A DNA stretch of 64,000 bases, from assembly GCA_947501695.1 (NCBI GenBank), contig CANMWO010000002.1, forward strand, positions 372,001 to 436,000. Direction: 5' to 3'. The position numbers were made by a program, and so were the translations under genes. Shown in pieces: positions 1 to 7,892 of the stretch; positions within the stretch are counted from its first letter, which is position 1; each line of letters opens with the position of its first letter. Below the pieces are notes generated by a model, which searched no databases, had not been told where the DNA came from, and was given only the letters and a program-made list of their open reading frames with translations. This DNA comes from an uncultured Sphingomonadaceae bacterium. Its GTDB lineage: Bacteria > Pseudomonadota > Alphaproteobacteria > Sphingomonadales > Sphingomonadaceae.

Positions 1-216
1 AGTGAAAACTCCTAAAATTCTAAGGTTATGAGATCTTAGTAGCTACTTTCATTAATGTCAGCAAGCATCTGTGTTCATTTCCAATTCAATCCATCAATGT
101 TACAAAATAGGGCAACAGCAAATTTATTCGGACTCGCGCAGCCAAGCCAGTCTAGAACGATAAATAGCCGATAAGCGGTGCCCAGCGCAGCGCAACCGGC
201 AAAAAGGGGTAGAAAC

Positions 217-999
217 ATGGCACAGTCTTGGATCCAGCAGCTTATCAAACCGGCCTTGCTCAGCGGAGCGATGCTGAGCCTGAGCGCCTGTGCCTATGGC
301 GGAGGCGCTTATGGTGACGGCTATGTCAACGGTGCGGGCTATGCTTGCGATCCCTATGCGCCCTTTGATGATTATTATGCCTGCGACAATGGCTATGGCT
401 ATGCCAATATCGGGTTCGGTGGCGGCTGGTATGATAGCTTTTACTATCCCGGCTATGGCACCTATATTTTTGACCGGCGCGGATCGCGTTATGCGATGAA
501 ACGCCATCATCGGCGGCATTGGGCGCGGCAGCGCGCGGAATTTGGTTCGCGCCATGCTCGGCGCGGTGGTCGTGATGGCGTGCGCCAAGGTGGTCGCAAC
601 CTTACTCCGGAACAGCGCGCCGAACGCCGCGAGCGCAGGCGCGACCTGACCCCGGAACAACGGGCCGAACGCCGTGAACGTCGCGCGGACAGACGCGCCG
701 AACGAAATGGTGATAATCGCGCAACCACTGGCCGCGCCGCGTTGAGAAACGGCGCCATTCGCGGTCAACGCAATAGCGAAGCCAGACAAGCGCGGCGCAG
801 CAACCGACAAGGCAATAGCGTCCGTTCCGAACGCCGCACCCGGTCGGCGGCAACACCGCAGCGCGGCCAGCAAGCCCGTCCAGCAGTCCGGCAATCAGCA
901 CCAGCCGCACGCGCAGCACCACGTCCGGCACCTCGGGCGCGCCCCGCAAGACGATCTTCCCGCAGCGAAGTATCACGCCGGAATGTCAATGACGATTGA
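217..999 (+). CDS. Arg-rich lipoprotein of unknown function
   Basis: Predicted lipoprotein of 260 residues. The ATG at 217 is preceded by an A/G-rich Shine-Dalgarno (AAAAGGGG) and gives a typical signal peptide ending in a lipobox (LSAC, Cys25); a longer reading from 178 would bury that signal. The mature N-terminus is rich in Gly, Tyr and Asp. The rest is extremely basic, with the unit LTPEQRAERRERR occurring twice in a row (about nt 600-690), then a Pro/Ala/Arg-rich tail. Such a strongly charged tail could bind anionic polymers (LPS, exopolysaccharide, peptidoglycan or nucleic acid), but this is inference. No catalytic motif is visible and I do not recognise the family. It is monocistronic. 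The 216 bases before it hold nothing I can name. Confidence 0.75.
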   Translation: MAQSWIQQLIKPALLSGAMLSLSACAYGGGAYGDGYVNGAGYACDPYAPFDDYYACDNGYGYANIGFGGGWYDSFYYPGYGTYIFDRRGSRYAMKRHHRRHWARQRAEFGSRHARRGGRDGVRQGGRNLTPEQRAERRERRRDLTPEQRAERRERRADRRAERNGDNRATTGRAALRNGAIRGQRNSEARQARRSNRQGNSVRSERRTRSAATPQRGQQARPAVRQSAPAARAAPRPAPRARPARRSSRSEVSRRNVNDD

Positions 1000-1143
1000 C
1001 TCACGACAGATAGGTTTTCTATCATTAAGCTATTGATATAAAATAATAATTCTGAATTTATTCGTCTATTTAGCAAGGCGCCCAATGCCTCCATTTGGCA
1101 CCGGGCGACCTGCCAGATCACAAGATTTAATGAATGAAAGGCG

Positions 1144-1482
1144 TTACTCGCCAACCGTCACACGGCCAACGCGATAGCCTTTTTCCTTCATTTCCTTCTT
1201 ATAGTCCTTGTTAGCATCAGCGATCTCGTTGCGATATTCTTCCCTCGCGTCCCGGCGGTCTTCGTCATCCGTGGCGCGGGCCAGATCTTTATGCAGCTCA
1301 TGCTCTGCCTCACGAATATCGGAGAGATAATCAAACCAGTAATTATTCTGCACATCAGCAATTGGCTGTGTCAAAATCTTTTCATGGGTTCCGCGATGCG
1401 AAGGGTGAGCAGCGGCCCCAACGGCCGGTAACATAATCATCGTCGCGCCAGCGGCGGTTAATATCATATGGCTAATCTTCAT
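1144..1482 (-). CDS. Small secreted protein, charged helical
   Basis: Predicted exported protein of 112 residues. The start at 1482 is chosen because the ATG follows GAGGAGAA at good spacing and opens directly with a signal peptide (MKISHMILTAAG, cleavage near AAAHP). The mature part has many Glu, Asp, Lys and Arg in heptad-like runs, so it is probably helical, and ends in a short basic segment. No known domain is recognised. It stands alone, transcribed divergently from the desaturase at 1747. The 264 bases between the two genes should hold both promoters, but no clear -35/-10 pair stands out. Confidence 0.7.
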   Translation of the reverse strand: MKISHMILTAAGATMIMLPAVGAAAHPSHRGTHEKILTQPIADVQNNYWFDYLSDIREAEHELHKDLARATDDEDRRDAREEYRNEIADANKDYKKEMKEKGYRVGRVTVGE

Positions 1483-1746
1483 GGTCGTTCTCCTCATTGA
1501 AATTCGACCAGCACAGAACGGACGAAAAGCGCTTTCCGCTTCATGAACGCACAGAATCCTCAGGCGAGCCGCACCAATGATGCGGCAAAACCATATTTGG
1601 AGCAGAACTACTGACCTGATTTCAAAGGAATCTTTGACCGTAACGGCCAATAGCCTCCATATCGGTGCGAAAAATAGTTAAGAGAATTGTAATCTTTCCG
1701 CAAAATCGTTAGTTTCATCAATGTAAATAGCATCAGGGGCAAGTCT

Positions 1747-2844
1747 ATGGCGACGGCGTATCGTGACATACAACCGGACAAATTTGAACCTTCAGAAACC
1801 CATCCACAGCATGGTGTGATTATCGGCGGGCCAGCAGCGCGGGCCAAACGGATCGAATATGGTATCTTGCTGTCATCGATGGTTATCGGGTCGCTCGGTG
1901 CGCTCTATTGGACGCTAACCCAAGCTACGGGCTGGGTTGAATGGTCGGCCTTCCTGTTCGGCTTTGTCCTAATCAATATGGGTGTCGGCATTGGCTATCA
2001 CCGTTTTTATACCCATCGCGCTTTTGAAGCGGGACCGAAAATGCGCCTTGCTATCGGTATCATGGCACAAATGGCCTGTCAGGCTTCCGTGCTAAAATGG
2101 GCAGCGGATCATCGCCGTCATCATGCCTTTTCAGACCGTGTTGGCGACATACATAGCCCTTATATTGATGGGCACGGCAAAAAAATGTCGAAGTTAAAAG
2201 GCCTCGGCATCGCGCATTTCGGTTGGCTTTTCGATAACACGACATCAGATATGAAAGTCTATGGCAAGGGCCTGATCGACGACCCACAGGTATTATGGTG
2301 TCATCGCCATCGCTGGTCTATTGCCATTTTCTCCAGCATCGTCTTGCCGGCACTCTGGGCTCTGGCTTTTGGCGGCCCGGAACATATTATCGGCACCATC
2401 CTGATTGGCGGGTTTTTTCGCAATTTCTTCTTTCTAAATTTTGTAATGGGCGTGAACAGTGTTGGCCATGTTTTCGGCTCCCAGCGGTTCAAGACCAAAG
2501 ACGGATCGCGCAACAACTGGTTCATGGCGTGGATGACCTTTGGCGATGGCTGGCACAACAACCACCATCAGCACCCGCGCTCAGCATATGCTGGCATGAT
2601 GTGGTGGGAAATCGATGTGAACGGCTATATCATCTCGGCATGGGAGAAAATGGGCTTGGTCTGGAATGTCCAGCGCGCGCCTAAATATGTCCGCGATAGC
2701 GAAGGTAATTGGGTGCAGCAGAAAAAGCTTGTTGCGGCTGGTGTATCTCAAAGCCCGGAGGCTATGTCTGCCGATGATGGTGGTCTGATGTTCGCTGACG
2801 AAACAGAGAATCGCGAAACGAAGACGGCCGCTGACGCGATCTAA
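1747..2844 (+). CDS. Membrane acyl-CoA/fatty acid desaturase
   Basis: Integral-membrane fatty acid desaturase of the stearoyl-CoA 9-desaturase family (365 residues), introducing a cis double bond into acyl chains with O2 and a di-iron centre. All three histidine clusters are present: HRFYTH (about residue 88), DHRRHH (about 120) and GWHNNHHQH (about 270). Hydrophobic pairs precede box 1 and lie between boxes 2 and 3, as in the family. The ATG follows AGGGG at about 8 bases. It ends 4 bases before the convergent gspM with no obvious terminator between. The C-terminal 40 residues are polar and not part of the fold. The role would be membrane fluidity control; the acyl donor (CoA, ACP or lipid) cannot be told from sequence. 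Confidence 0.92.
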   Translation: MATAYRDIQPDKFEPSETHPQHGVIIGGPAARAKRIEYGILLSSMVIGSLGALYWTLTQATGWVEWSAFLFGFVLINMGVGIGYHRFYTHRAFEAGPKMRLAIGIMAQMACQASVLKWAADHRRHHAFSDRVGDIHSPYIDGHGKKMSKLKGLGIAHFGWLFDNTTSDMKVYGKGLIDDPQVLWCHRHRWSIAIFSSIVLPALWALAFGGPEHIIGTILIGGFFRNFFFLNFVMGVNSVGHVFGSQRFKTKDGSRNNWFMAWMTFGDGWHNNHHQHPRSAYAGMMWWEIDVNGYIISAWEKMGLVWNVQRAPKYVRDSEGNWVQQKKLVAAGVSQSPEAMSADDGGLMFADETENRETKTAADAI

Positions 2845-2848
2845 TCGC

Positions 2849-3328
2849 TTAATCTGCTGTTACGGATCGCAATAACATTGTTGCGACAACGGTATCATTT
2901 GTTCCAGGATTAACCGCGAGTTCTTCCACGGATACACCGCGACCTTCTAGCCTCGCTAACCAGCCGAATAGGGCCGTGGGCTTCGCAGAGTCGATCGCCA
3001 ATCTAACAGTGCCATTGGTCTGGGGGTCAAGGCGCCCCACGGCGAAACCGGCTTCTCCGGCATTTTGGCTAATGAAAACATCCAAAGGGCCAGTGACAGG
3101 TTTTACCGCCTCGTCCGCAGGTGCCGTTAGAGCGGCAACTTTAGCTTCAATCCGCGCCTGACTGTCAACAGCATCGGCATAGCTTTTCTGGGCTGATGAA
3201 TAGGCGTTGATGAAAGGGGCAACAATTGCATAATATCCGACCACCAAGGCGACGAGAAACCCCATAACCCCAATTAATATTTTCTCACGCTGGCTGAGCG
3301 CCTGAAACCAGTCCTTTACCGCCGTCAT
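2849..3328 (-). CDS. gspM: Type II secretion protein GspM
   Basis: Inner-membrane GspM of the type II secretion platform (159 residues). A short cytoplasmic N-terminus (DWFQALSQREK) leads into one membrane helix (about 17-38) and a small periplasmic ferredoxin-like domain, the family layout. It is the last gene of the gsp operon. Its ATG overlaps the gspL stop (TAATG), so the two are translationally coupled; GspL and GspM form a complex that links the GspE ATPase to the pseudopilus. No gspN follows; the next gene is the convergent desaturase. Confidence 0.88.
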   Translation of the reverse strand: MTAVKDWFQALSQREKILIGVMGFLVALVVGYYAIVAPFINAYSSAQKSYADAVDSQARIEAKVAALTAPADEAVKPVTGPLDVFISQNAGEAGFAVGRLDPQTNGTVRLAIDSAKPTALFGWLARLEGRGVSVEELAVNPGTNDTVVATMLLRSVTAD

Positions 3329-4464
3329 TATGGAGCCCTCACCGTAACATCTGCCTTGGCTGAACCAGTCGCATCCTGGCGCGGATTGGCCGTTATTACA
3401 AAGCCGGATTTCTGAATGGTGATAAGCACCGGATTAATATCTTCATTCCGGACTGCTGATAATGTCGCCGAAACCGTACCATCCTTGCGATAGCTGATCC
3501 GATCAACCGATACCGCCTGGCTCTGCTGTAGCGCAGAAAACAAGGCCGACGCAGGAACTGAAAAAGCTATATTGCCGCGATTTTCACTTATCAGCCGATC
3601 GTTTAACCCTTTGTCCGCTTCCTCTACGGAATCAACCGGCCCTATCACAGGTTCTGCAGCAGCAAGCGCAGCGGCTTCAGCATCGCTGGCCGCCCAATGA
3701 TATTTCAGCAGCTGCACCGCAGGGATTAGCAATGAAATGATAACGACAGCAGCAGCAAGCCAGCCCAATGCACGCTTTTGCTGGACCGTCATATATCGGT
3801 CGACTTTTTTCGCGAATGCACCGGAACGCAAATTGAGGGCGCTGTTGTCGGCAGCGGATGCCAATGCCCGATCCACAGATGCTTCTGGAAGAACAGCCAC
3901 CTTGCTGTCACCAACCAAATGTGCCCGCAATGATGACTCGTCGGGCACGATGAGCTGCTCGCCGCGCAGAACGATTTCAAAACCAAAGTCCGCTGCGACA
4001 AATCCGTCTTCTTGCGGTGCCACCAGCCAGCCAGCAGGGATAATCGCATCGGGATCTATTCCAAGGGCTTTTAACTGTAATAGACCGCCGGCCATTACGT
4101 CGTTGCCAACCGACACAGTTGCCGCCTGCCCCGATTCATCAAGAACCGAAGCGATATGCAGGTTTTCCAGATCAAGGCTATTTTCCTGAGCCGCGAGGCG
4201 CGCCGCGACCAATAGCTGTTGATCGGTCAGATCATCCAGTGGCTCGTGCCAGCGCACCACGCCCAGCGCGGATGGCATTAACGCGATATGGGTGACGGGG
4301 TCATTCTCGAGAGATGGGAGCTTCAGGCCCGCGGCGAGCAAGGGATCTACATCACAGCCTTTTGCTTCCAGCCGGCCATCCAGGACAAGCCACCATTGCA
4401 GGGCTTGGACCTCTGCCGTGGGAAAAACCGTTACAAAGAGCTGCTGTGCAGACATTAGTCGCAT
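3328..4464 (-). CDS. gspL: Type II secretion protein GspL
   Basis: GspL, the bitopic inner-membrane protein that recruits GspE (378 residues, near the usual 380-400). An actin-like cytoplasmic domain spans about 1-225. A membrane helix follows at about 235-255 (LGWLAAAVVIISLLIPAV), then a periplasmic ferredoxin-like domain. ATGs at 4464 and 4455 are both possible and neither has a strong Shine-Dalgarno; 4464 is kept. It is separated from gspG by 144 bases with no reading frame, where gspH, I, J and K lie in the canonical gene order. See the findings. Confidence 0.88.
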   Translation of the reverse strand: MRLMSAQQLFVTVFPTAEVQALQWWLVLDGRLEAKGCDVDPLLAAGLKLPSLENDPVTHIALMPSALGVVRWHEPLDDLTDQQLLVAARLAAQENSLDLENLHIASVLDESGQAATVSVGNDVMAGGLLQLKALGIDPDAIIPAGWLVAPQEDGFVAADFGFEIVLRGEQLIVPDESSLRAHLVGDSKVAVLPEASVDRALASAADNSALNLRSGAFAKKVDRYMTVQQKRALGWLAAAVVIISLLIPAVQLLKYHWAASDAEAAALAAAEPVIGPVDSVEEADKGLNDRLISENRGNIAFSVPASALFSALQQSQAVSVDRISYRKDGTVSATLSAVRNEDINPVLITIQKSGFVITANPRQDATGSAKADVTVRAP

Positions 4465-4608
4465 CGAGTCCGGCTATTAAGACGAACGAAAAGAGGCAGC
4501 AATGGATTTTGTTCCAACATGGCCTCCCCGACTCGGCTGAAAAACTTTATTGCGTTTATAGCTGTTAGCTAGTCAATTTTATGCGTGATGTCACCTGCGA
4601 GAATTTGG

Positions 4609-5094
4609 CTATTCCGCATAGATATCAGCATTTTCCTCATCACCGCCCGGCGCGCCGTCCGCGCCCAGCGAATAAAGATCAAAGCCCGGGCCGTTGCGTC
4701 CTGGATTATCATATTGATAAGGGCGACCCCACGGATCATCGGGAAGTTTCTTAATATAGCCGCCTTGCCGGTACCGAGCCGATGGTGGCAGCGATGCTGG
4801 AGCGCTCGTCAATGCCGCCAAACCATCGGACGAAACGGGATAGCTCAGATTATCAAGCCGGTACATTTCCAGTGCCTGCCCCAAAGTCGCAATATCCGCT
4901 CGCGCTTTTTCAACCATAGCGCGATCTTGGCTTGGCAATACGTTGATCACGACAATGGTCGTCAACAGGCCCAAAATGAAGATAACAACCATAAGCTCTA
5001 CCAGCGTAAAACCATTGGCTTTGGGCTTTTTCTTAGCGTCACGTGCTTGCGCTAAGCTCATTTCGGTAATGCGGTTTTTCAAAATGCTGAGCAT
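4609..5094 (-). CDS. gspG: Major pseudopilin GspG
   Basis: Major pseudopilin of the type II secretion system (161 residues). The prepilin peptidase site is clear: NG-FTLVELMV, with Glu at +5 and a hydrophobic assembly helix. The C-terminus carries the conserved GspG end (DPWGRPYQY, then a Gly/Asp-rich calcium-site loop FDLYSLGADG). The start at 5094 follows AGGA at 6 bases and gives a 28-residue leader, rather long for GspG; Met12 is an alternative without a Shine-Dalgarno. It lies 22 bases after gspF. It is the only pseudopilin in the operon. The prepilin peptidase (gspO/pilD) is not in this window. Confidence 0.93.
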   Translation of the reverse strand: MLSILKNRITEMSLAQARDAKKKPKANGFTLVELMVVIFILGLLTTIVVINVLPSQDRAMVEKARADIATLGQALEMYRLDNLSYPVSSDGLAALTSAPASLPPSARYRQGGYIKKLPDDPWGRPYQYDNPGRNGPGFDLYSLGADGAPGGDEENADIYAE

Positions 5095-5116
5095 ATATTT
5101 TCCTATTAATCCGGCT

Positions 5117-6331
5117 CTACAGTCCAGCAAGATTCTGAAGCTGTAATATCGGTAGCAATATAGCCAAAATGACGACGGCCACAACACCGCCCAACAGAAC
5201 AATGATCAGCGGCTCGAGCAAGGATAAGGCAGTAGATGTGAAATTATCAAATTCGCGTTCCAGATAATCTGCCGCCCGTGCGAGCATATCATCAAGCTGC
5301 CCGGATGCCTCACCACTAGCCGTAAGATACACCAGCATTGGCGGAAAAACACCGGTATTTTTGAGCGCTTTGGACAAGCTGCCACCGCCCCTGATCGCTT
5401 CAACCATATCTTCGGATGCCTTGCGCAAGACAGCATTGCTGATCGTATTGGTGGTCAATCGCAGCCCTTCGAGTATCGGCAAGCGGCTTGCCACCATGGT
5501 GGATAATGTCCGCGCCAGCCGCGCAGCATTTAAATCACGGATCAACCTGCCCAGAAACGGAAGGCGCAACAGAAAACTATCGAAACGATATCTGATATGC
5601 GGTTCTTTCAAGGCGCGCCAAGCAAGAAGGGCCAAAATGGCGATACCGCCCAAAATCGCCCCCCACCAATTGGCTAGGAAATCTGAAATCCCTATCACCA
5701 ATCGCGTAACGAATGGCAGCTGCTGATTCACATCGTCAAATTGTTCAACGACTTTGGGAACCACAGCAATCATCAGCAAGGCAACGACCAACATCGCTAC
5801 CAAAGCCAATACGATGGGATAGGCAAGCGCACTGATCAGTTTGCCACGCATTTCGGCTTGGCGCTCCAGCAGATTAGCCAGACGTTCGGTGATATCCGGC
5901 AAAGTCCCCGAACTTTCTCCAGCCGAAATCATCGCGCGATAAAGCGGCGGAAAACTAGCTGGTTCGCGGCGCATGGCTTCGGCCAATCGCTGTCCTTCTA
6001 TGACACCGCTATGGACTGAGCTTATGCGATCGCGAACATGCGCTTTTTCATTCTGGTTACCGATTGTCCTGAGCGCCTCTTCGAGAGGGCTAACCTGCAC
6101 CAGCGACGATAATTGCCGGGTGAATAAGGTCAGTTCTTTCGAACCAAGCTTTTTGGGCCCAAATAGCGAGCGAGCAGGTTTAGCTTCTGCTCCCTGCGCG
6201 GTCTCCATTTTCACAACATAGAAATTGCGCTCGGTCAGCTTGGCGCGCGCGGCATCATTGCTGTCGGCCGCGAGCCGACCGGTTTTTTCGCGGCCTTTGG
6301 GATCAATCGCCGTGTAGGAAAAATCAGGCAT
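5117..6331 (-). CDS. gspF: Type II secretion inner-membrane protein GspF
   Basis: GspF, the polytopic inner-membrane platform protein (about 404 residues). Two repeated T2SF domains occur: one at about 65-190 (FTRQLSSLVQVS ... PLYRAMISAGESSG) and one at about 270-400 (LARTLSTMVASRLPILEGL ... ASGEASGQLDDML), each followed by membrane helices. The start at 6331 (MPDFSY) is preferred because it has CAGG upstream and matches the family N-terminus; an in-frame ATG at 6343 lacks a ribosome site. It overlaps the 3' end of gspE by 8 bases. Confidence 0.93.
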   Translation of the reverse strand: MPDFSYTAIDPKGREKTGRLAADSNDAARAKLTERNFYVVKMETAQGAEAKPARSLFGPKKLGSKELTLFTRQLSSLVQVSPLEEALRTIGNQNEKAHVRDRISSVHSGVIEGQRLAEAMRREPASFPPLYRAMISAGESSGTLPDITERLANLLERQAEMRGKLISALAYPIVLALVAMLVVALLMIAVVPKVVEQFDDVNQQLPFVTRLVIGISDFLANWWGAILGGIAILALLAWRALKEPHIRYRFDSFLLRLPFLGRLIRDLNAARLARTLSTMVASRLPILEGLRLTTNTISNAVLRKASEDMVEAIRGGGSLSKALKNTGVFPPMLVYLTASGEASGQLDDMLARAADYLEREFDNFTSTALSLLEPLIIVLLGGVVAVVILAILLPILQLQNLAGL

Positions 6332-7892
6332 CGACCTGTTCATCCAGAACTTCGCGACGAGAAATGCGAATACCCTCTTCAGCTGTGGTCAGCCCTTCAC
6401 GGACCAACGCACGGGCCGCTGAACCGAGATTGGGTTTTTTGAGAAAGGCATGAGCCGCGATACGCGCTTCGTCACCGCCATCATTGATCAGTTTGCGGAT
6501 CGTCTCATCAACCCGGATGGCTTCAAATACACCAATCCGGCCCTGAAAGCCGGTTTGATTGCATTCATCACAACCCACTTCCCGGTAAACCACCGTGCCA
6601 TTATCAAAACCCAACAACGAGGCAAGACTGCCATCGGCCTGTATCGGTATGCGGCAATGCGGGCAAAGCTTACGCACCAGCCGCTGGGCCACAACTGCCC
6701 GCAAGGTCGAGGCAAGTAGAAAGGGTTCGACCTTCATATCGCGCATCCGGGTAATGGCACCGACCGCATCATTGGTATGCACGGTGGACAGCACCAAATG
6801 CCCTGTCAGCGAAGCCTGTACTGCGATTTCCGCGGTTTCCCGGTCGCGAATTTCTCCAACCATCACAACATCAGGATCCTGACGTAAAATAGCGCGCAAT
6901 CCAGCAGCGAATGTCAAACCAACCTTGGCATTGACCTGTGTTTGGCCAATGCCGTCAATCGCATATTCCACCGGATCTTCGACGGTCAGGATATTGCGGC
7001 TGCCGTCATTAAGTTGTTTCAATCCCGCATAGAGCGATGTGGTTTTACCGGAACCAGTCGGCCCAGTGACCAATATGATGCCATTGGGTTCGGCTAGCGC
7101 CTCGGTCAGAATCTCATGCGTGGTCTCGGACATACCGAGCAAATCCAGCGATATTGCCGCACTTTCCTTGTCGAGAATGCGCATCACCACCCGTTCATTC
7201 GCACGGTTAGGCAACGTGGAGACACGCACATCCAGCAATTTTCCGCCAAGAGTCAGGCTTATACGGCCATCCTGCGGAATCCGGCGTTCGGCAATGTCCA
7301 ACCGCGCCATGACTTTGATCCGGTTGACGATGACGGAGGCCACATGGGGTGGCATCCGAAGCTTTTCCTGCAACACGCCATCCACGCGCATCCGCACGAC
7401 CAGACCAGTTTCATAGGGTTCGATATGAATATCCGAAGCGCCCTGCCGTGCCGCTTCGGCAATAATACCGTTGATCAACCTTATAGTTGGCGCGTCATCA
7501 GCGCTGTCGAGCAAATCTTCTGCGCTGGGGATATTACCGGCAATGTCATCAAGCGCATCATTGCTGAGGCTCATATCGCCAGCCATTGCGGCCGCACTGC
7601 CATCCATTGCGTAATGTTCCGAGAGCATTTTTTCGAAAGCCTCTGGAGAAACCAAGTCGACATCAAAAGGCATCGACAGATAGCGGCGCAATTCCAGCAG
7701 CGCTTGGGGATCAGAGCCTTCGCGCATGGCCACCGTCAATCGCTTTCCATCGGTATGCATCAAAAGTACGCCATTGTCGCGTGCGAAAGCGTAGGGAACA
7801 TCTACAAAGGACGGCGACATCGTTAGCTGTTCGCCAGCCGACTTGTCCTTTTCGCCGGAACCGTCAGTATCTGTTCCTTTCGCGATTTTCAT
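6324..7892 (-). CDS. gspE: Type II secretion ATPase GspE
   Basis: Hexameric cytoplasmic ATPase powering pseudopilus assembly (522 residues). In order: an N-terminal domain binding GspL, then the ATPase core with Walker A (GPTGSGKTTS, about residue 275), Asp box (VMVGEIRDRETAE), His box (LSTVHTNDA), and a four-cysteine zinc site (CPHC ... CDEC) typical of GspE and absent from retraction ATPases. The first 25 residues are polar and dispensable-looking. Its ATG overlaps the gspD stop (ATGA), which argues for coupled translation. Confidence 0.95.
   Translation of the reverse strand: MKIAKGTDTDGSGEKDKSAGEQLTMSPSFVDVPYAFARDNGVLLMHTDGKRLTVAMREGSDPQALLELRRYLSMPFDVDLVSPEAFEKMLSEHYAMDGSAAAMAGDMSLSNDALDDIAGNIPSAEDLLDSADDAPTIRLINGIIAEAARQGASDIHIEPYETGLVVRMRVDGVLQEKLRMPPHVASVIVNRIKVMARLDIAERRIPQDGRISLTLGGKLLDVRVSTLPNRANERVVMRILDKESAAISLDLLGMSETTHEILTEALAEPNGIILVTGPTGSGKTTSLYAGLKQLNDGSRNILTVEDPVEYAIDGIGQTQVNAKVGLTFAAGLRAILRQDPDVVMVGEIRDRETAEIAVQASLTGHLVLSTVHTNDAVGAITRMRDMKVEPFLLASTLRAVVAQRLVRKLCPHCRIPIQADGSLASLLGFDNGTVVYREVGCDECNQTGFQGRIGVFEAIRVDETIRKLINDGGDEARIAAHAFLKKPNLGSAARALVREGLTTAEEGIRISRREVLDEQVDA

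Noticed and set aside
1079-1107. Interrupted hairpin as terminator after the small secreted protein gene
   Set aside because: Stem CGCCC/GGGCG has an internal loop and no U-run on either strand.
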